DNA of 64,000 nt. It comes from Bacteroidia bacterium. Lineage in GTDB: Bacteria; Bacteroidota; Bacteroidia; Flavobacteriales; Flavobacteriaceae. Position 1 is the first letter of the stretch; each line of letters opens with the position of its first letter. The position numbers and the translations under genes were made by a program. Location: the NCBI GenBank assembly GCA_030427585.1, contig JAUIBW010000005.1:1-64000 (forward strand). The letters run 5' to 3'. Positions 26,782 through 35,024 of the stretch are shown here, piece by piece. The notes beneath the pieces are model-generated. The model saw only the letters and a list, made by a program, of their open reading frames with translations, ran no database searches and had not been told where the DNA came from.

Positions 26782-27130
26782 TGTATATTTTTTTTAAGGT
26801 TATTCTTATTTTCAATTACAATGAATATATAGCAATTTAGGTTCCGTTTCAGATTTAAAGACATTTTGTCATTTAAACACATTAAAATAATGTCATTTTG
26901 TCAAAAAATGCATTTATGATAATGACAAAAAAGCTTAAACACCGTATTTTGAAGACTAATTTTCTTTTTAAAGAACTATTACAATCCTTCCAAAAGTTTA
27001 AATCTTTAGAAAATTAGCAATCGCTACTCTCGATCAGAAAAACATCCAGGTAAAAAAGATCCCACTCTACAGTGGGGTAATTCGACCTAGTAAACTCAAT
27101 TCGCTTTCAGCTTTTGAGTTTATGGTCTCA
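26782..27130. other. AT-rich intergenic region upstream of Hsp20
   Basis: 349 bp without a gene. It must carry the Hsp20 promoter on the minus strand, but no clear TAnnTTTG is seen there. Its right half holds the terminator at 27053-27076 and a second 9-bp inverted repeat (TAAACTCAA 27091-27099 / TTGAGTTTA 27114-27122) behind the TerB-like gene. Confidence 0.5.
27053..27076 (-). terminator. Terminator downstream of the TerB-like gene
   Basis: Read on the minus strand, CCCACT-GTAG-AGTGGG (27061-27076) is followed by ATC and six T. It lies 55 bp past the stop of the TerB-like gene. Confidence 0.65.
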
Positions 27131-27532
27131 TTAATTATAAAAACGTGTAAAAATAGAGATCAATACCTTTGGTGGAATTACCTTATTAGGATATTCTTGC
27201 ATTTTCTCAAGCACCATATCAACCGCCTCTAACCTTAGCCCCATGTACAACCCTATTTCTTTTATCTTATGAATTTCTAATTGAGAAGTTTCCTGGTCAA
27301 TATTCATAAGCAATACTAATCTATGAAATTGAAGAATTCTTTGTGATTCGGGTTGTAAATTCTTTTTTTCTACCCCTTCTTCTATCAAAGTATCCACCTC
27401 TTCTTTTGTTATCTTAAGTTGCGATGCTATGGCCATGATAAAATTATATTCTTGTTCTTTAAATTTTTTATCTGCTTTAGCAAACTGTATCATTTCAGAA
27501 AGCAAACTTAATTTCTCTTCTTTACTATGCAT
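27131..27532 (-). CDS. TerB-like (tellurite-resistance/DjlA-type) helical protein
   Basis: A 133-residue all-helical protein. EKLSLLSEMIQFAKADKKFK (about 6-25) followed by EQEYNFIMAIASQLKITKEE has the spacing of TerB-family domains, where acidic residues of the first helices can bind metal. The second half (HKIKEIGLYMGLRLEAVDMV) completes the bundle. Members occur in tellurite and stress operons and in DjlA co-chaperones, but also alone, as here, so no stress function should be assumed. The gene is divergent from the DUF1456 gene and ends in a clear terminator. Confidence 0.7.
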   Translation of the reverse strand: MHSKEEKLSLLSEMIQFAKADKKFKEQEYNFIMAIASQLKITKEEVDTLIEEGVEKKNLQPESQRILQFHRLVLLMNIDQETSQLEIHKIKEIGLYMGLRLEAVDMVLEKMQEYPNKVIPPKVLISIFTRFYN

Positions 27533-27636
27533 AAACCAATTACTTTTTATCGAAAATAGTAATTTTCAACTAAACTCATACAACATTCTTTATACTCAAC
27601 TTCTCTTTTTAATCCCATTATCAATTCAAAAAGATA

Positions 27637-27645
27637 TACCTTTGC
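27637..27645 (+). promoter_or_regulatory. Bacteroidota -7 element (TACCTTTGC) abutting a start codon
   Basis: An exact TAnnTTTGC ends only 3 bp before the ATG at 27649. Transcription from such an element normally starts a few bases downstream, so the message would have almost no leader. Confidence 0.6.
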
Positions 27646-27648
27646 AGT

Positions 27649-27915
27649 ATGGGTTTAACAAACAATGATATTTTTAAAAAATTAAGAGTTGCACATAAAT
27701 TACGGGATGACGACATTGTAAAAATCTGTGCGTTGGTAGATTTTAAAGTAACTAAAAGCGAACTAGGTGCATTTTTCAGAAATGAAAATCATCCCAAGTA
27801 TATGGAATGTGGTGATCAAATACTACGTAACTTCTTAAATGGATTAATTATCCATCTTAGAGGCCCTATGCCCGAAAAAAAGAAAGGTATCACAAAGAAC
27901 AAGAATACCAACTAA
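27649..27915 (+). CDS. DUF1456 (YehS-like) protein, single-repeat form
   Basis: An 88-residue protein opening MGLTNNDIFKKLRVAHKL, which matches the first repeat of YehS/DUF1456 proteins; LRDDDIVKICALVDFKVTKS and AFFRNENHPKYMECGDQILR follow in family order. Enterobacterial members have two such repeats in about 150 residues, so this is a one-repeat version ending in a lysine-rich tail. Function is unknown for the family. The start codon is fixed by the TNNDI motif, which means the -7 promoter element sits only 3 bp upstream and the mRNA is probably leaderless or nearly so. Confidence 0.75.
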   Translation: MGLTNNDIFKKLRVAHKLRDDDIVKICALVDFKVTKSELGAFFRNENHPKYMECGDQILRNFLNGLIIHLRGPMPEKKKGITKNKNTN

Positions 27916-28088
27916 TGTTTTTTACGCGATAATCGAGATTTAAATGGTTAAAGGCTTGCCTCGAAATCCAAATTATTTTTTTAATCCCATACTTCTTGGG
28001 CTTACCCTAAGATAGTTTACTTCAAAATAAATGCTTAATTTGGTTGAGACTAATATTTTTACTCAACAAAGATTCAACTTAAGTATCT

Positions 28089-29693
28089 ATGCTCACTACA
28101 GCCGAAAAACAATTGTTTAGAGAAGAGCTTTTCTGTCATTTAGATGGGATTGCTGTAGCTCCCGTTGCCTATTCTCTCTATAAAAATAATATTACCGATT
28201 ATTTAATTAGCTATAAAGAAACATCAGTTTCACAGATTGCTGTATCTCTTAAGACCAATGAAGGATATCTTAATGTTGCTCTACGCATACTAAGTGCTCA
28301 AGGTTGGCTGGATTACGATGTAAATAAAAATGATGTAATTATAAAAACTAATACACTTTCTGAATTAGCGTTTAATCATTTTTATTTATATGAAGATGTC
28401 GTCAATCTATTGGACTATTCTGGTAAATTTCACCCTAGAAAATTTGAATTAGAGCCTTTTCATAAGCTAGAACAGCTATTTAAAAAATATCAAAACCGTT
28501 TTAGCTTACCTACTGAAAAAGATAGCGTCATTACTCAAATTCAAGATCAGGTCCTTAAGCATATTGAAGGTATTCTGGTAGGGCCAACTACGGTACACTT
28601 GGGCATGGGTGGTATGTTTCATAAATACTTTATGGAAGCGTCTTTTAGCGCAGATGAATATCACAAATTTCCAGAAAGTTTTAATACCATCCTTACATTC
28701 TTAAGCCACCTGGGGTGGTTTAGTAAATCAAATGGTAATTATACATTTACCAATAAAGGATTGTTTTTTGCCAAAAGAGCTTCTGCCTATGGTGTTACTG
28801 TTTCATACATCCCTATGTTTCGACAAATGGATGCTTTATTATTTGGCGATCCCAATGTACTATGGAATCCCCAGGGTGATACCGAAATACATGTAGATAG
28901 AGAAATGAATGTATGGGGAAGCGGAGGTGCACATACCACTTATTTCAAAAAGATTGATGAAATTATCATTAGTCTGTTTAACAAACCTCTAGATGAGCAA
29001 CCTAAAGGAATTCTGGATATGGGATGTGGCAATGGTGCTTTTTTGATTCATCTTTTTGAAGTTATTGAATCCAAAACACTTCGTGGTAAACACTTAGATG
29101 ATTACCCTTTATTTTTGGTTGGTGCAGATTATAACAAAACAGCTTTAAAAGTTACCAGGGCTAATCTAATCCAGGCAGACATATGGGCCAAAGTTATTTG
29201 GGGAGATATTAGCGACCCTGATTTGTTAGAAAAAGATTTAAAAGAAAACTACACTATAGCGTTAAAAGATTTATTATCAGTAAGAACCTTTCTAGATCAC
29301 AATAGAATCTGGAGCGAACCGATTTCACAATTGGATACTCCCAGTCAATCTACAGGGGCATTTGCTTATCGGGGAAAACGATTACTTAATAGCGATGTTG
29401 AAAGAAATTTAAAAGATCATTTTAAAAAATGGGCTCCGCATATTGAAAAATTCGGGTTAATTGTCATAGAACTACATACGATATCCCCAGAGTTAACTGC
29501 TAAAAACCTTGGTAAAACTGCAGCTACCGCCTATGATGCTACACATGGCTTCTCTGATCAGTATATTTTAGAAATCGATTCTTTTTTAAAAGTAATCGAG
29601 GAAGTAGGTTTACAAAGTGATGAGAAATACTTTTCTAAGTTTCCGAATTCTGATCTGGCAACGGTAAGCATTAATTATATTATTGGAAAATAA
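28089..29693 (+). CDS. Large SAM methyltransferase with duplicated winged-helix region (AprA/PKS-MT-like)
   Basis: A 534-residue protein. Two segments look like the dimerisation/winged-helix part of O-methyltransferases: one near 14-85 (VAPVAYSLYKN, then VSQIAVSLKTNEGYLNVALR) and one near 160-240 (VGPTTVHLGMGGMF, then FNTILTFLSHLGWFS). A SAM-binding core follows at about 307-320 (ILDMGCGNGAFLIHLFE) and an acidic strand-2 motif GADYN. The long insert and overall order resemble methyltransferase domains of the AprA/polyketide kind, here free-standing with no ketosynthase or carrier protein nearby. Substrate is unknown. It ends in a two-way terminator. Confidence 0.68.
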   Translation: MLTTAEKQLFREELFCHLDGIAVAPVAYSLYKNNITDYLISYKETSVSQIAVSLKTNEGYLNVALRILSAQGWLDYDVNKNDVIIKTNTLSELAFNHFYLYEDVVNLLDYSGKFHPRKFELEPFHKLEQLFKKYQNRFSLPTEKDSVITQIQDQVLKHIEGILVGPTTVHLGMGGMFHKYFMEASFSADEYHKFPESFNTILTFLSHLGWFSKSNGNYTFTNKGLFFAKRASAYGVTVSYIPMFRQMDALLFGDPNVLWNPQGDTEIHVDREMNVWGSGGAHTTYFKKIDEIIISLFNKPLDEQPKGILDMGCGNGAFLIHLFEVIESKTLRGKHLDDYPLFLVGADYNKTALKVTRANLIQADIWAKVIWGDISDPDLLEKDLKENYTIALKDLLSVRTFLDHNRIWSEPISQLDTPSQSTGAFAYRGKRLLNSDVERNLKDHFKKWAPHIEKFGLIVIELHTISPELTAKNLGKTAATAYDATHGFSDQYILEIDSFLKVIEEVGLQSDEKYFSKFPNSDLATVSINYIIGK

Positions 29694-29742
29694 TTATTTA
29701 ACCTAGATCTAAAAAATCAATTCTCCTTATCATCGATAAATA

Positions 29743-29776
29743 AAAAAGTCCCGGTTGATGATTTCCGGGACTTTTT
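29743..29776. terminator. Two-way terminator between convergent genes
   Basis: AAAAAGTCCCGG (29743-29754) and CCGGGACTTTTT (29765-29776) make a perfect 12-bp stem with a 10-nt loop, usable from both directions. Confidence 0.92.
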
Positions 29777-29799
29777 ATGCATTCACATGTTTTACAATC

Positions 29800-30132
29800 T
29801 TATTCTTCTACGATACGTACAGGCATCTTGAATACTTTAGCTTCTGAACCATATTGTGTTCCTACTTTTTTATAATTTAATCGACTCTTAATATAACCAT
29901 CTAAGTTTTCACTTTTAGAATCAACAGATAATACTACGATTTCACCTTTACTATTTAAAGTAAATGTTACATAAGCTGTTAATTCTTTTTTAATTTTAAA
30001 AGAAGGTTTCTTTAATAACGTTTTAATCTCCTTATTAAGAGCGTTTTCTATTTTTGTTGGGTTAGTACTCGCACTTGCAACACTACTTACTGCAAAGGCA
30101 ACTGCCAAAAGTAATACATTCAATTTTTTCAT
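29800..30132 (-). CDS. Small secreted/periplasmic protein of unknown function
   Basis: A 110-residue protein with signal peptide 1-22 (KKLNVLLLAVAFAVSSVASA). The mature part starts STNPTKIENALNKEIKTLLK and continues as a compact alpha/beta segment (YVTFTLNSKGEIVVLSVDSK, about 48-67) that resembles the TonB-C-like mini-domain of many flavobacterial small exported proteins. No catalytic residues are seen. It is monocistronic, bounded by the two-way terminator at 29743-29776. Such proteins are common in the family and functionally uncharacterised. Confidence 0.7.
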   Translation of the reverse strand: MKKLNVLLLAVAFAVSSVASASTNPTKIENALNKEIKTLLKKPSFKIKKELTAYVTFTLNSKGEIVVLSVDSKSENLDGYIKSRLNYKKVGTQYGSEAKVFKMPVRIVEE

Positions 30133-30282
30133 GATCTATTCGTTTTTATTGATTTATACTTATAAGACCATTGATTACCCAAATTTGTTACACTATAAAG
30201 AAATATTTAACACAGATTAACAAACTAATTAAATGCAATTAACATAGAAACTCCCTAAAAAAGCCATCTCCCAGCTCTTATG

Positions 30283-30789
30283 TTAATTTCTTGTAAGCTG
30301 AGTAATTATATCTTTATATTCTGGAAATTGCTGAATTAAGTCTTTTCTTTCTGCCAATTCGAAATCATCGAAATCAAAACCTGGCGATACGGTACACCCC
30401 ACTAAAGAATAGCTATTTTCTTTTTTTACACTAGAAGCAAACCAGCACCCAGCAGGAACTACCAATTGAGGTAGCTCTCCTTCTTCTAAATTCATCCCTA
30501 AAGAATAGCGACGATATTCTCCTTCTAAATCAATAACATGCACAAACAAAGAAGCTCCTTCATAATAATGCCATATTTCATCCTGATTAATTTTATGAAA
30601 TGCCGAAAAATTATCTGAGGTAAGAAGAAAGTAGATAGCAGTGCAATAATTGCGTTCTCCACTATATTTTTTATCTAAAACATGTTGAGGAATAACACCT
30701 TCACTTCTATAGGTTTCTTTATAAAACCCACCTTCGGGATGCGGGTTCATACCTAATTTCTGAACTATCTTTTCTATCCTTGTATTCAT
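30283..30789 (-). CDS. Cupin superfamily protein, DUF985 type
   Basis: A 168-residue single-domain cupin. The start IVQKLGMNPHPEGGFYKETY (about 8-27) is diagnostic of DUF985, and IYFLLTSDNFSAFHKINQDE (about 52-71) followed by IWHYYEGASLFVHVID gives the cupin strands with possible metal ligands. The last third (GCTVSPGFDFDDFELAER) closes the barrel. Some relatives bind nucleotides or sugars, and no activity is firmly assigned. It lies 87 bp upstream of the sucC terminator region on the same strand and is probably transcribed separately. Confidence 0.85.
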   Translation of the reverse strand: MNTRIEKIVQKLGMNPHPEGGFYKETYRSEGVIPQHVLDKKYSGERNYCTAIYFLLTSDNFSAFHKINQDEIWHYYEGASLFVHVIDLEGEYRRYSLGMNLEEGELPQLVVPAGCWFASSVKKENSYSLVGCTVSPGFDFDDFELAERKDLIQQFPEYKDIITQLTRN

Positions 30790-30823
30790 CGTATTTATAT
30801 TTTAGGTGTTTTTTATAAAAAAA

Positions 30824-30850
30824 AGAAGCGATCTATTGATGATCGCTTCT
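30824..30850 (-). terminator. Terminator after sucC
   Basis: AGAAGCGATC (30824-30833) pairs with GATCGCTTCT (30841-30850) around a 7-nt loop. On the minus strand a run of T follows. Confidence 0.85.
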
Positions 30851-30876
30851 AATATATACTAAAGTCTAATTAGTTA

Positions 30877-32070
30877 TTACGCTAATACTGCCTGTACTTT
30901 ATCTGCAGCCTCCTGAAACTCTACTGCACTTTGCACGTCTAACCCACTATTATCAATTAGTTCTTTTGCAATATCTGCATTAGTCCCCTGTAAACGAACT
31001 ATAATCGGTACATTAATCGCATCACCCATATTTTTATATGCATCTACAACTCCTTGTGCTACTCGATCACAACGAACGATACCACCAAAAATATTAATTA
31101 GAATTGCTTTTACGTTTGGATCTTTAAGGATAATTCTAAATGCTGTTTCTACACGTTTTGCATCAGCAGTACCTCCTACATCAAGGAAATTTGCTGGCTC
31201 TCCTCCTGCTTGCTTAATCAAATCCATTGTAGCCATGGCAAGACCAGCGCCATTTACCATACATCCTACATTTCCATCAAGGTCAACATAGTTAAGACCT
31301 ACTTCTTTTGCTTCAACTTCGATTGGATTTTCCTCTCTGATGTCTCGCATATCTACATAATTTTTATGGCGATATAATGCATTATCATCCAAGGTCACTT
31401 TGGCATCTACCGCCATAATTTTATCATCACTTGTTTTAAGAACAGGGTTTATCTCGAATAAAGATGCATCTGATTTAACATAAGCTGTATATAATGACAT
31501 TACAAATTTGGTCATTTCTTTAAAAGCAGCTCCGCTTAATCCCAAATTGAAAGCAACTCGTCTTGCCTGAAAAGGAAGCAATCCAACAGCCGGGTCAATT
31601 TCTTCTGTAAAAATTAAATGAGGGGTTTCTTCTGCTACAGTTTCGATATCCATACCTCCTTCTGTAGAATACATAATCATATTACGTCCAGAAGTACGGT
31701 TTAGCAATACCGACATATAAAATTCATTCGGTTCGCTATTCCCAGGATAATATACATCTTCTGCTACCAATACCTGGTGAACTTTCTTACCTTCTGCAGA
31801 AGTTTGAGGAGTAATCAAATTCATTCCTATGATTTGTTCTGCTACTTCTTCTACTTCCTTAAGGTTTTTAGCAAGCTTTACTCCACCACCTTTTCCTCGT
31901 CCACCAGCGTGAACTTGCGCTTTAATTACATGCCATTCTGTTCCGGTTTCTGCAGTAAGTTGTTTTGCCGCAGCTACAGCCTCGTTTGCATTTTGTGCTA
32001 CAATACCGCGCTGTATACGCACGCCAAAGCTATTTAATATCTCTTTACCCTGATACTCGTGTAAGTTCAT
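30877..32070 (-). CDS. sucC: Succinyl-CoA synthetase beta subunit (ADP-forming)
   Basis: A 397-residue subunit of the citric-acid-cycle enzyme that makes ATP from succinyl-CoA. The ATP-grasp fold starts MNLHEYQGKEILNSFGV (1-17) and continues with KAQVHAGGRGKGGGVKLAKN (about 50-69), DAKVTLDDNALYRH, and the C-terminal CoA-ligase half with NGAGLAMATMDLIK (about 273-286) and INIFGGIVRCDRVAQGV (about 327-343). Length and motif order are standard. The alpha subunit is not in the window. A well-spaced -33/-7 promoter lies at 32103-32134 and a hairpin terminator at 30824-30850, so it is a single-gene unit. Confidence 0.96.
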   Translation of the reverse strand: MNLHEYQGKEILNSFGVRIQRGIVAQNANEAVAAAKQLTAETGTEWHVIKAQVHAGGRGKGGGVKLAKNLKEVEEVAEQIIGMNLITPQTSAEGKKVHQVLVAEDVYYPGNSEPNEFYMSVLLNRTSGRNMIMYSTEGGMDIETVAEETPHLIFTEEIDPAVGLLPFQARRVAFNLGLSGAAFKEMTKFVMSLYTAYVKSDASLFEINPVLKTSDDKIMAVDAKVTLDDNALYRHKNYVDMRDIREENPIEVEAKEVGLNYVDLDGNVGCMVNGAGLAMATMDLIKQAGGEPANFLDVGGTADAKRVETAFRIILKDPNVKAILINIFGGIVRCDRVAQGVVDAYKNMGDAINVPIIVRLQGTNADIAKELIDNSGLDVQSAVEFQEAADKVQAVLA

Positions 32071-32102
32071 ACTATTATTTTTTTGCCTTTTTTTAGGAGT
32101 TC

Positions 32103-32134
32103 CAAAAATAGGAAAAGTGAAGTTATTGTGCCAA
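32103..32134 (-). promoter_or_regulatory. Bacteroidota promoter for sucC
   Basis: On the minus strand TTG (32132-32134) is followed after 21 bp by TATTTTTG (32103-32110), matching the -33/-7 consensus, 33 bp before the sucC ATG. Confidence 0.65.
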
Positions 32135-32223
32135 TCTTTTTATAGTAAAAAAAACCAACCTTCTTTTATGTCTTAATCCATCAAAAAAATGTGCAAACAC
32201 AGGTAAAGATGATCTTTTATTCG

Positions 32224-32859
32224 TTACAGTTTAAAATCCTCAAAGTCTAAAGGGTCGAAATTTTTAAAATACCCATTCATTTTGATCGCTTTTTTAGCAT
32301 TATTCATTTCTCTCACCACAGGAATTGTTTTTTTAAGATGACTAATCAAATATTTTAGCCTTTCTACCTCATTCCGAAGTTTTAACAAATGATATTCCTG
32401 ATGTAAAGCCAGTCCTATTTTATGCGCTACCTGATAACTAACAAAAGGAATATCAAATACAGGAGGGTTATCTATCGTTAATTCTACATACAAAATAGCT
32501 ATATTTTTAAGCAATTCTTCCTGCAACTCTTCTTCACTACTATCATTATCTTTAAGAAATTCTACCTCTCCTCCAGCATATAATTTACCAGGAAATTGCT
32601 GATAAAAGTTTTTGATTCTGAAAATTCTTGTCCCCTCACATATCACATCACTTTCTCCTCCTGAATATTTCTGAGCTATTTTTTGAAGTTTTACTTCTGT
32701 ACCATATTCTAATTTCTCATTAATATAAGTAGGTATCCCAAACAGAATTCCTTCTTCTTCACAATCATTAATCAATTGTTGATACCTTTTCTCAAAAATA
32801 TGCAAAGGTAATCGTTCCTTGGGGTAAACAACGGTTTGTAACGGAAAAAGAGGTAACAT
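32224..32859 (-). CDS. LON peptidase substrate-binding (N-terminal) domain protein
   Basis: A 211-residue protein made of only the LON N-terminal domain: LPLFPLQTVVYPKERLPLHI (2-21) and FEKRYQQLINDCEEEGILFG (about 23-42) are typical. There is no AAA+ ATPase or Ser-Lys protease part, so it cannot degrade proteins by itself. The C-terminal half is helical (LRNEVERLKYLISHLKKTIP). Stand-alone LON-N proteins are common in Bacteroidota and may act as adaptors, which is inference. It lies 154 bp upstream of the sucC gene on the same strand, separated by the sucC promoter. Confidence 0.85.
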   Translation of the reverse strand: MLPLFPLQTVVYPKERLPLHIFEKRYQQLINDCEEEGILFGIPTYINEKLEYGTEVKLQKIAQKYSGGESDVICEGTRIFRIKNFYQQFPGKLYAGGEVEFLKDNDSSEEELQEELLKNIAILYVELTIDNPPVFDIPFVSYQVAHKIGLALHQEYHLLKLRNEVERLKYLISHLKKTIPVVREMNNAKKAIKMNGYFKNFDPLDFEDFKL

Positions 32860-32997
32860 GATTTTTTTATTAAATGTACTAATTAACAGTGTTTATATTC
32901 CTTAAACACAAGTTAAAAATCTTAATTTTTCTTATGCTTTGTATTTTTTCTTTTCAAGACACAGATATCTCTAATTTTATTGATAATTTCGTAGGCT

Positions 32998-33005
32998 TAA
33001 ATTTG
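32998..33005 (+). promoter_or_regulatory. Bacteroidota -7 element (TAAATTTG) upstream of lysA
   Basis: An exact TAnnTTTG ends 7 bp before the lysA ATG at 33013, predicting a very short 5' leader. A TTG at 32980-32982 is the nearest -33 candidate, with a spacing shorter than usual. Confidence 0.5.
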
Positions 33006-33012
33006 TGGCACA

Positions 33013-34245
33013 ATGGAAAATAAAAATTTATTAGCAATTGCAAATGAGTTTGGGAGTCCGGTTTATGTATATGACTCCTCAAAAATTATCTCACAGTATG
33101 ATCGCCTTTCTAATGCTTTTAAGAAAGTCAAACGGTTAAAACTTAATTATGCAGTCAAGGCACTATCTAATATTGCTATTTTAAAATTGATGAATTCATT
33201 AGGAGCCGGGCTAGATACTGTTTCTGTTCAAGAAGTAGAACTAGGGCTAAAGGCAGGTGTCAAACCTAGTAGTATTGTTTTTACTCCAAACGGGGTTTCT
33301 CTTGAAGAAATAGAAGAGGTTTCTGCTTTAGGCGTACAAATAAATATTGATAACCTTTCTATCCTGGAGCAATTTGGGACAAAACATCCGAATGTCCCAG
33401 TATGTATTCGTATGAATCCACATGTCATGGCAGGAGGAAACAGTAAAATATCTGTAGGACACATAGATAGTAAATTTGGGATATCAATTCATCAAATTCC
33501 ACATATCCTTAGGATTGTAGAAAATACAGGGATGCGTATTAATGGTATACATATGCATACTGGTAGTGATATTTTGGATATCGAAGTATTTCTACGTGCT
33601 TGCGAAATACTTTTTGAAACAGCAATGAATTTCAAAAATCTTGATTTTATCGATTTTGGAAGTGGATTTAAAGTACCCTATAAATTAGGTGATATTGAAA
33701 CAAATATTGAGGAGTTTGGCAGTAAAATGACTAAACGTTTTAATACTTTTTGCAAAGAATATGGTAAAGAATTAACACTAGGTTTTGAACCCGGTAAATT
33801 CTTGGTGAGTGAAGCGGGATACTTTTTAGCTCAAGTAAATGTAATCAAACAAACTACATCAACTGTTTTTGCCGGTATTGATAGTGGTTTTAATCACTTT
33901 ATTCGACCAATGTTCTATAATGCTCATCATGAGATTATTAATATTTCTAATCCGAATGGAAGAGAACGATTTTATTCGGTAGTTGGATATATTTGCGAAA
34001 CAGATACTTTTGCTACAAACAGAAGAGTTTCTGAAATTAATGAAGGCGACACAATTGCTTTTAAAAATGCAGGTGCTTACTGTTTTTCTATGTCTAGCAA
34101 TTACAATTCTCGTTATCGCCCGGCAGAAGTGTTATGGCATGAAGGAAAAGCTCATTTGATTCGTAAGCGCGAAACATTTGAAGATCTTACAAGAAATCAA
34201 GTGGATATTGATGTTTTTTCTAAAGTTGCCGAAACGACAACATAA
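33013..34245 (+). CDS. lysA: Diaminopimelate decarboxylase
   Basis: A 410-residue PLP enzyme that makes lysine from meso-diaminopimelate. Family motifs: GSPVYVYDSSKI (about 14-25), the PLP-lysine segment LNYAVKALSNIAIL (about 44-57), SVGHIDSKFGI, INGIHMHTGSDI (about 176-187), DFGSGFKVPY and a C-terminal GAYCFSMSSNYNSRYRPAEV (about 354-373) with the cysteine donated across the dimer. The form without a fused aspartokinase is normal for the family. A -7 element lies just upstream of the start and a 13-bp-stem terminator lies downstream at 34274-34308, so it is transcribed alone. Confidence 0.93.
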   Translation: MENKNLLAIANEFGSPVYVYDSSKIISQYDRLSNAFKKVKRLKLNYAVKALSNIAILKLMNSLGAGLDTVSVQEVELGLKAGVKPSSIVFTPNGVSLEEIEEVSALGVQINIDNLSILEQFGTKHPNVPVCIRMNPHVMAGGNSKISVGHIDSKFGISIHQIPHILRIVENTGMRINGIHMHTGSDILDIEVFLRACEILFETAMNFKNLDFIDFGSGFKVPYKLGDIETNIEEFGSKMTKRFNTFCKEYGKELTLGFEPGKFLVSEAGYFLAQVNVIKQTTSTVFAGIDSGFNHFIRPMFYNAHHEIINISNPNGRERFYSVVGYICETDTFATNRRVSEINEGDTIAFKNAGAYCFSMSSNYNSRYRPAEVLWHEGKAHLIRKRETFEDLTRNQVDIDVFSKVAETTT

Positions 34246-34273
34246 CATCCAATTTAAACAATACTACTTTATA

Positions 34274-34308
34274 AAATCCTTTTGTATACTACAATTACAA
34301 AAGGATTT
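34274..34308 (+). terminator. Terminator after lysA
   Basis: AAATCCTTTTGTA (34274-34286) and TACAAAAGGATTT (34296-34308) form a perfect 13-bp stem with a 9-nt loop, followed by four more T. Confidence 0.9.
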
Positions 34309-34368
34309 TTTTATACACTTCAGATATAATATACTATTTTTAATGATCTTAATATTAACCGAATAATT

Positions 34369-34950
34369 ATGAATTTCAAAAAGACTATAGCAAAAATATT
34401 ACTTGATCTTATACCTGTAGCTGTTGGAGTTTATATTGGAATTTTAGGAAGTAATTGGAATGAAAACCAAAAGACAATAGAATTTAAAGATCATACTATA
34501 GAGAGAATAAGAAAAGAAATAGAAAAAAATAAAAGTTTAATTCTAGAAGTGAAAGACTATCATATAATGGTAAATGAAAAAATAAAAAAAATGCCAAGAA
34601 TTGAATCATACAAAGATACTATAAGCCTACATTTTTGGAGAGGGCTTAGGATACCTAGATTACAAAAATCTGCATACCAAACTGCAATGCAAACCGGTAT
34701 AATTGGTGAAATAGAAATAGCTCTTTTAGAAAAAATAAATGAAGTATATCTACAAATAGATCTATACAATCAATTTAGAAATACTGCTTCACAAGGTCTG
34801 TATGCCAACGATTTTTCTGACATCAAAAGCTTCAATAAAATTGCTTCTTTTTTAGGTGTAACAATGGTTGATTTATATTATCTCGAAAATGAAATAATCG
34901 AAAAGTTCAAAACTTGCCTTTCAGAAATGGATAAAACAAATAAAGAATAA
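34369..34950 (+). CDS. Membrane-anchored protein of DUF6090-like type
   Basis: A 193-residue protein with one N-terminal membrane segment (IAKILLDLIPVAVGVYIGIL, about 7-26) followed by GSNWNENQKTIEF, the opening seen in DUF6090-like proteins of Flavobacteriia. A helical region with many charged residues follows (RIRKEIEKNKSLILEVKDYH, about 46-65). The C-terminal half is helical and lacks obvious catalytic residues. The function of this group is unknown. It stands alone between the lysA terminator and a convergent amidohydrolase gene. Confidence 0.6.
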   Translation: MNFKKTIAKILLDLIPVAVGVYIGILGSNWNENQKTIEFKDHTIERIRKEIEKNKSLILEVKDYHIMVNEKIKKMPRIESYKDTISLHFWRGLRIPRLQKSAYQTAMQTGIIGEIEIALLEKINEVYLQIDLYNQFRNTASQGLYANDFSDIKSFNKIASFLGVTMVDLYYLENEIIEKFKTCLSEMDKTNKE

Positions 34951-35024
34951 TAAACACATTGTATTGAATTGAGCTAAGTACTTAAGAAGTATACTTATTT
35001 AATTTGAATTTACTAGAACTAGTA

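Noticed and set aside
27131..27532. Tellurite-resistance operon
   Set aside because: Only an isolated TerB-like gene is found. No TerC, TerD or TerZ neighbours.
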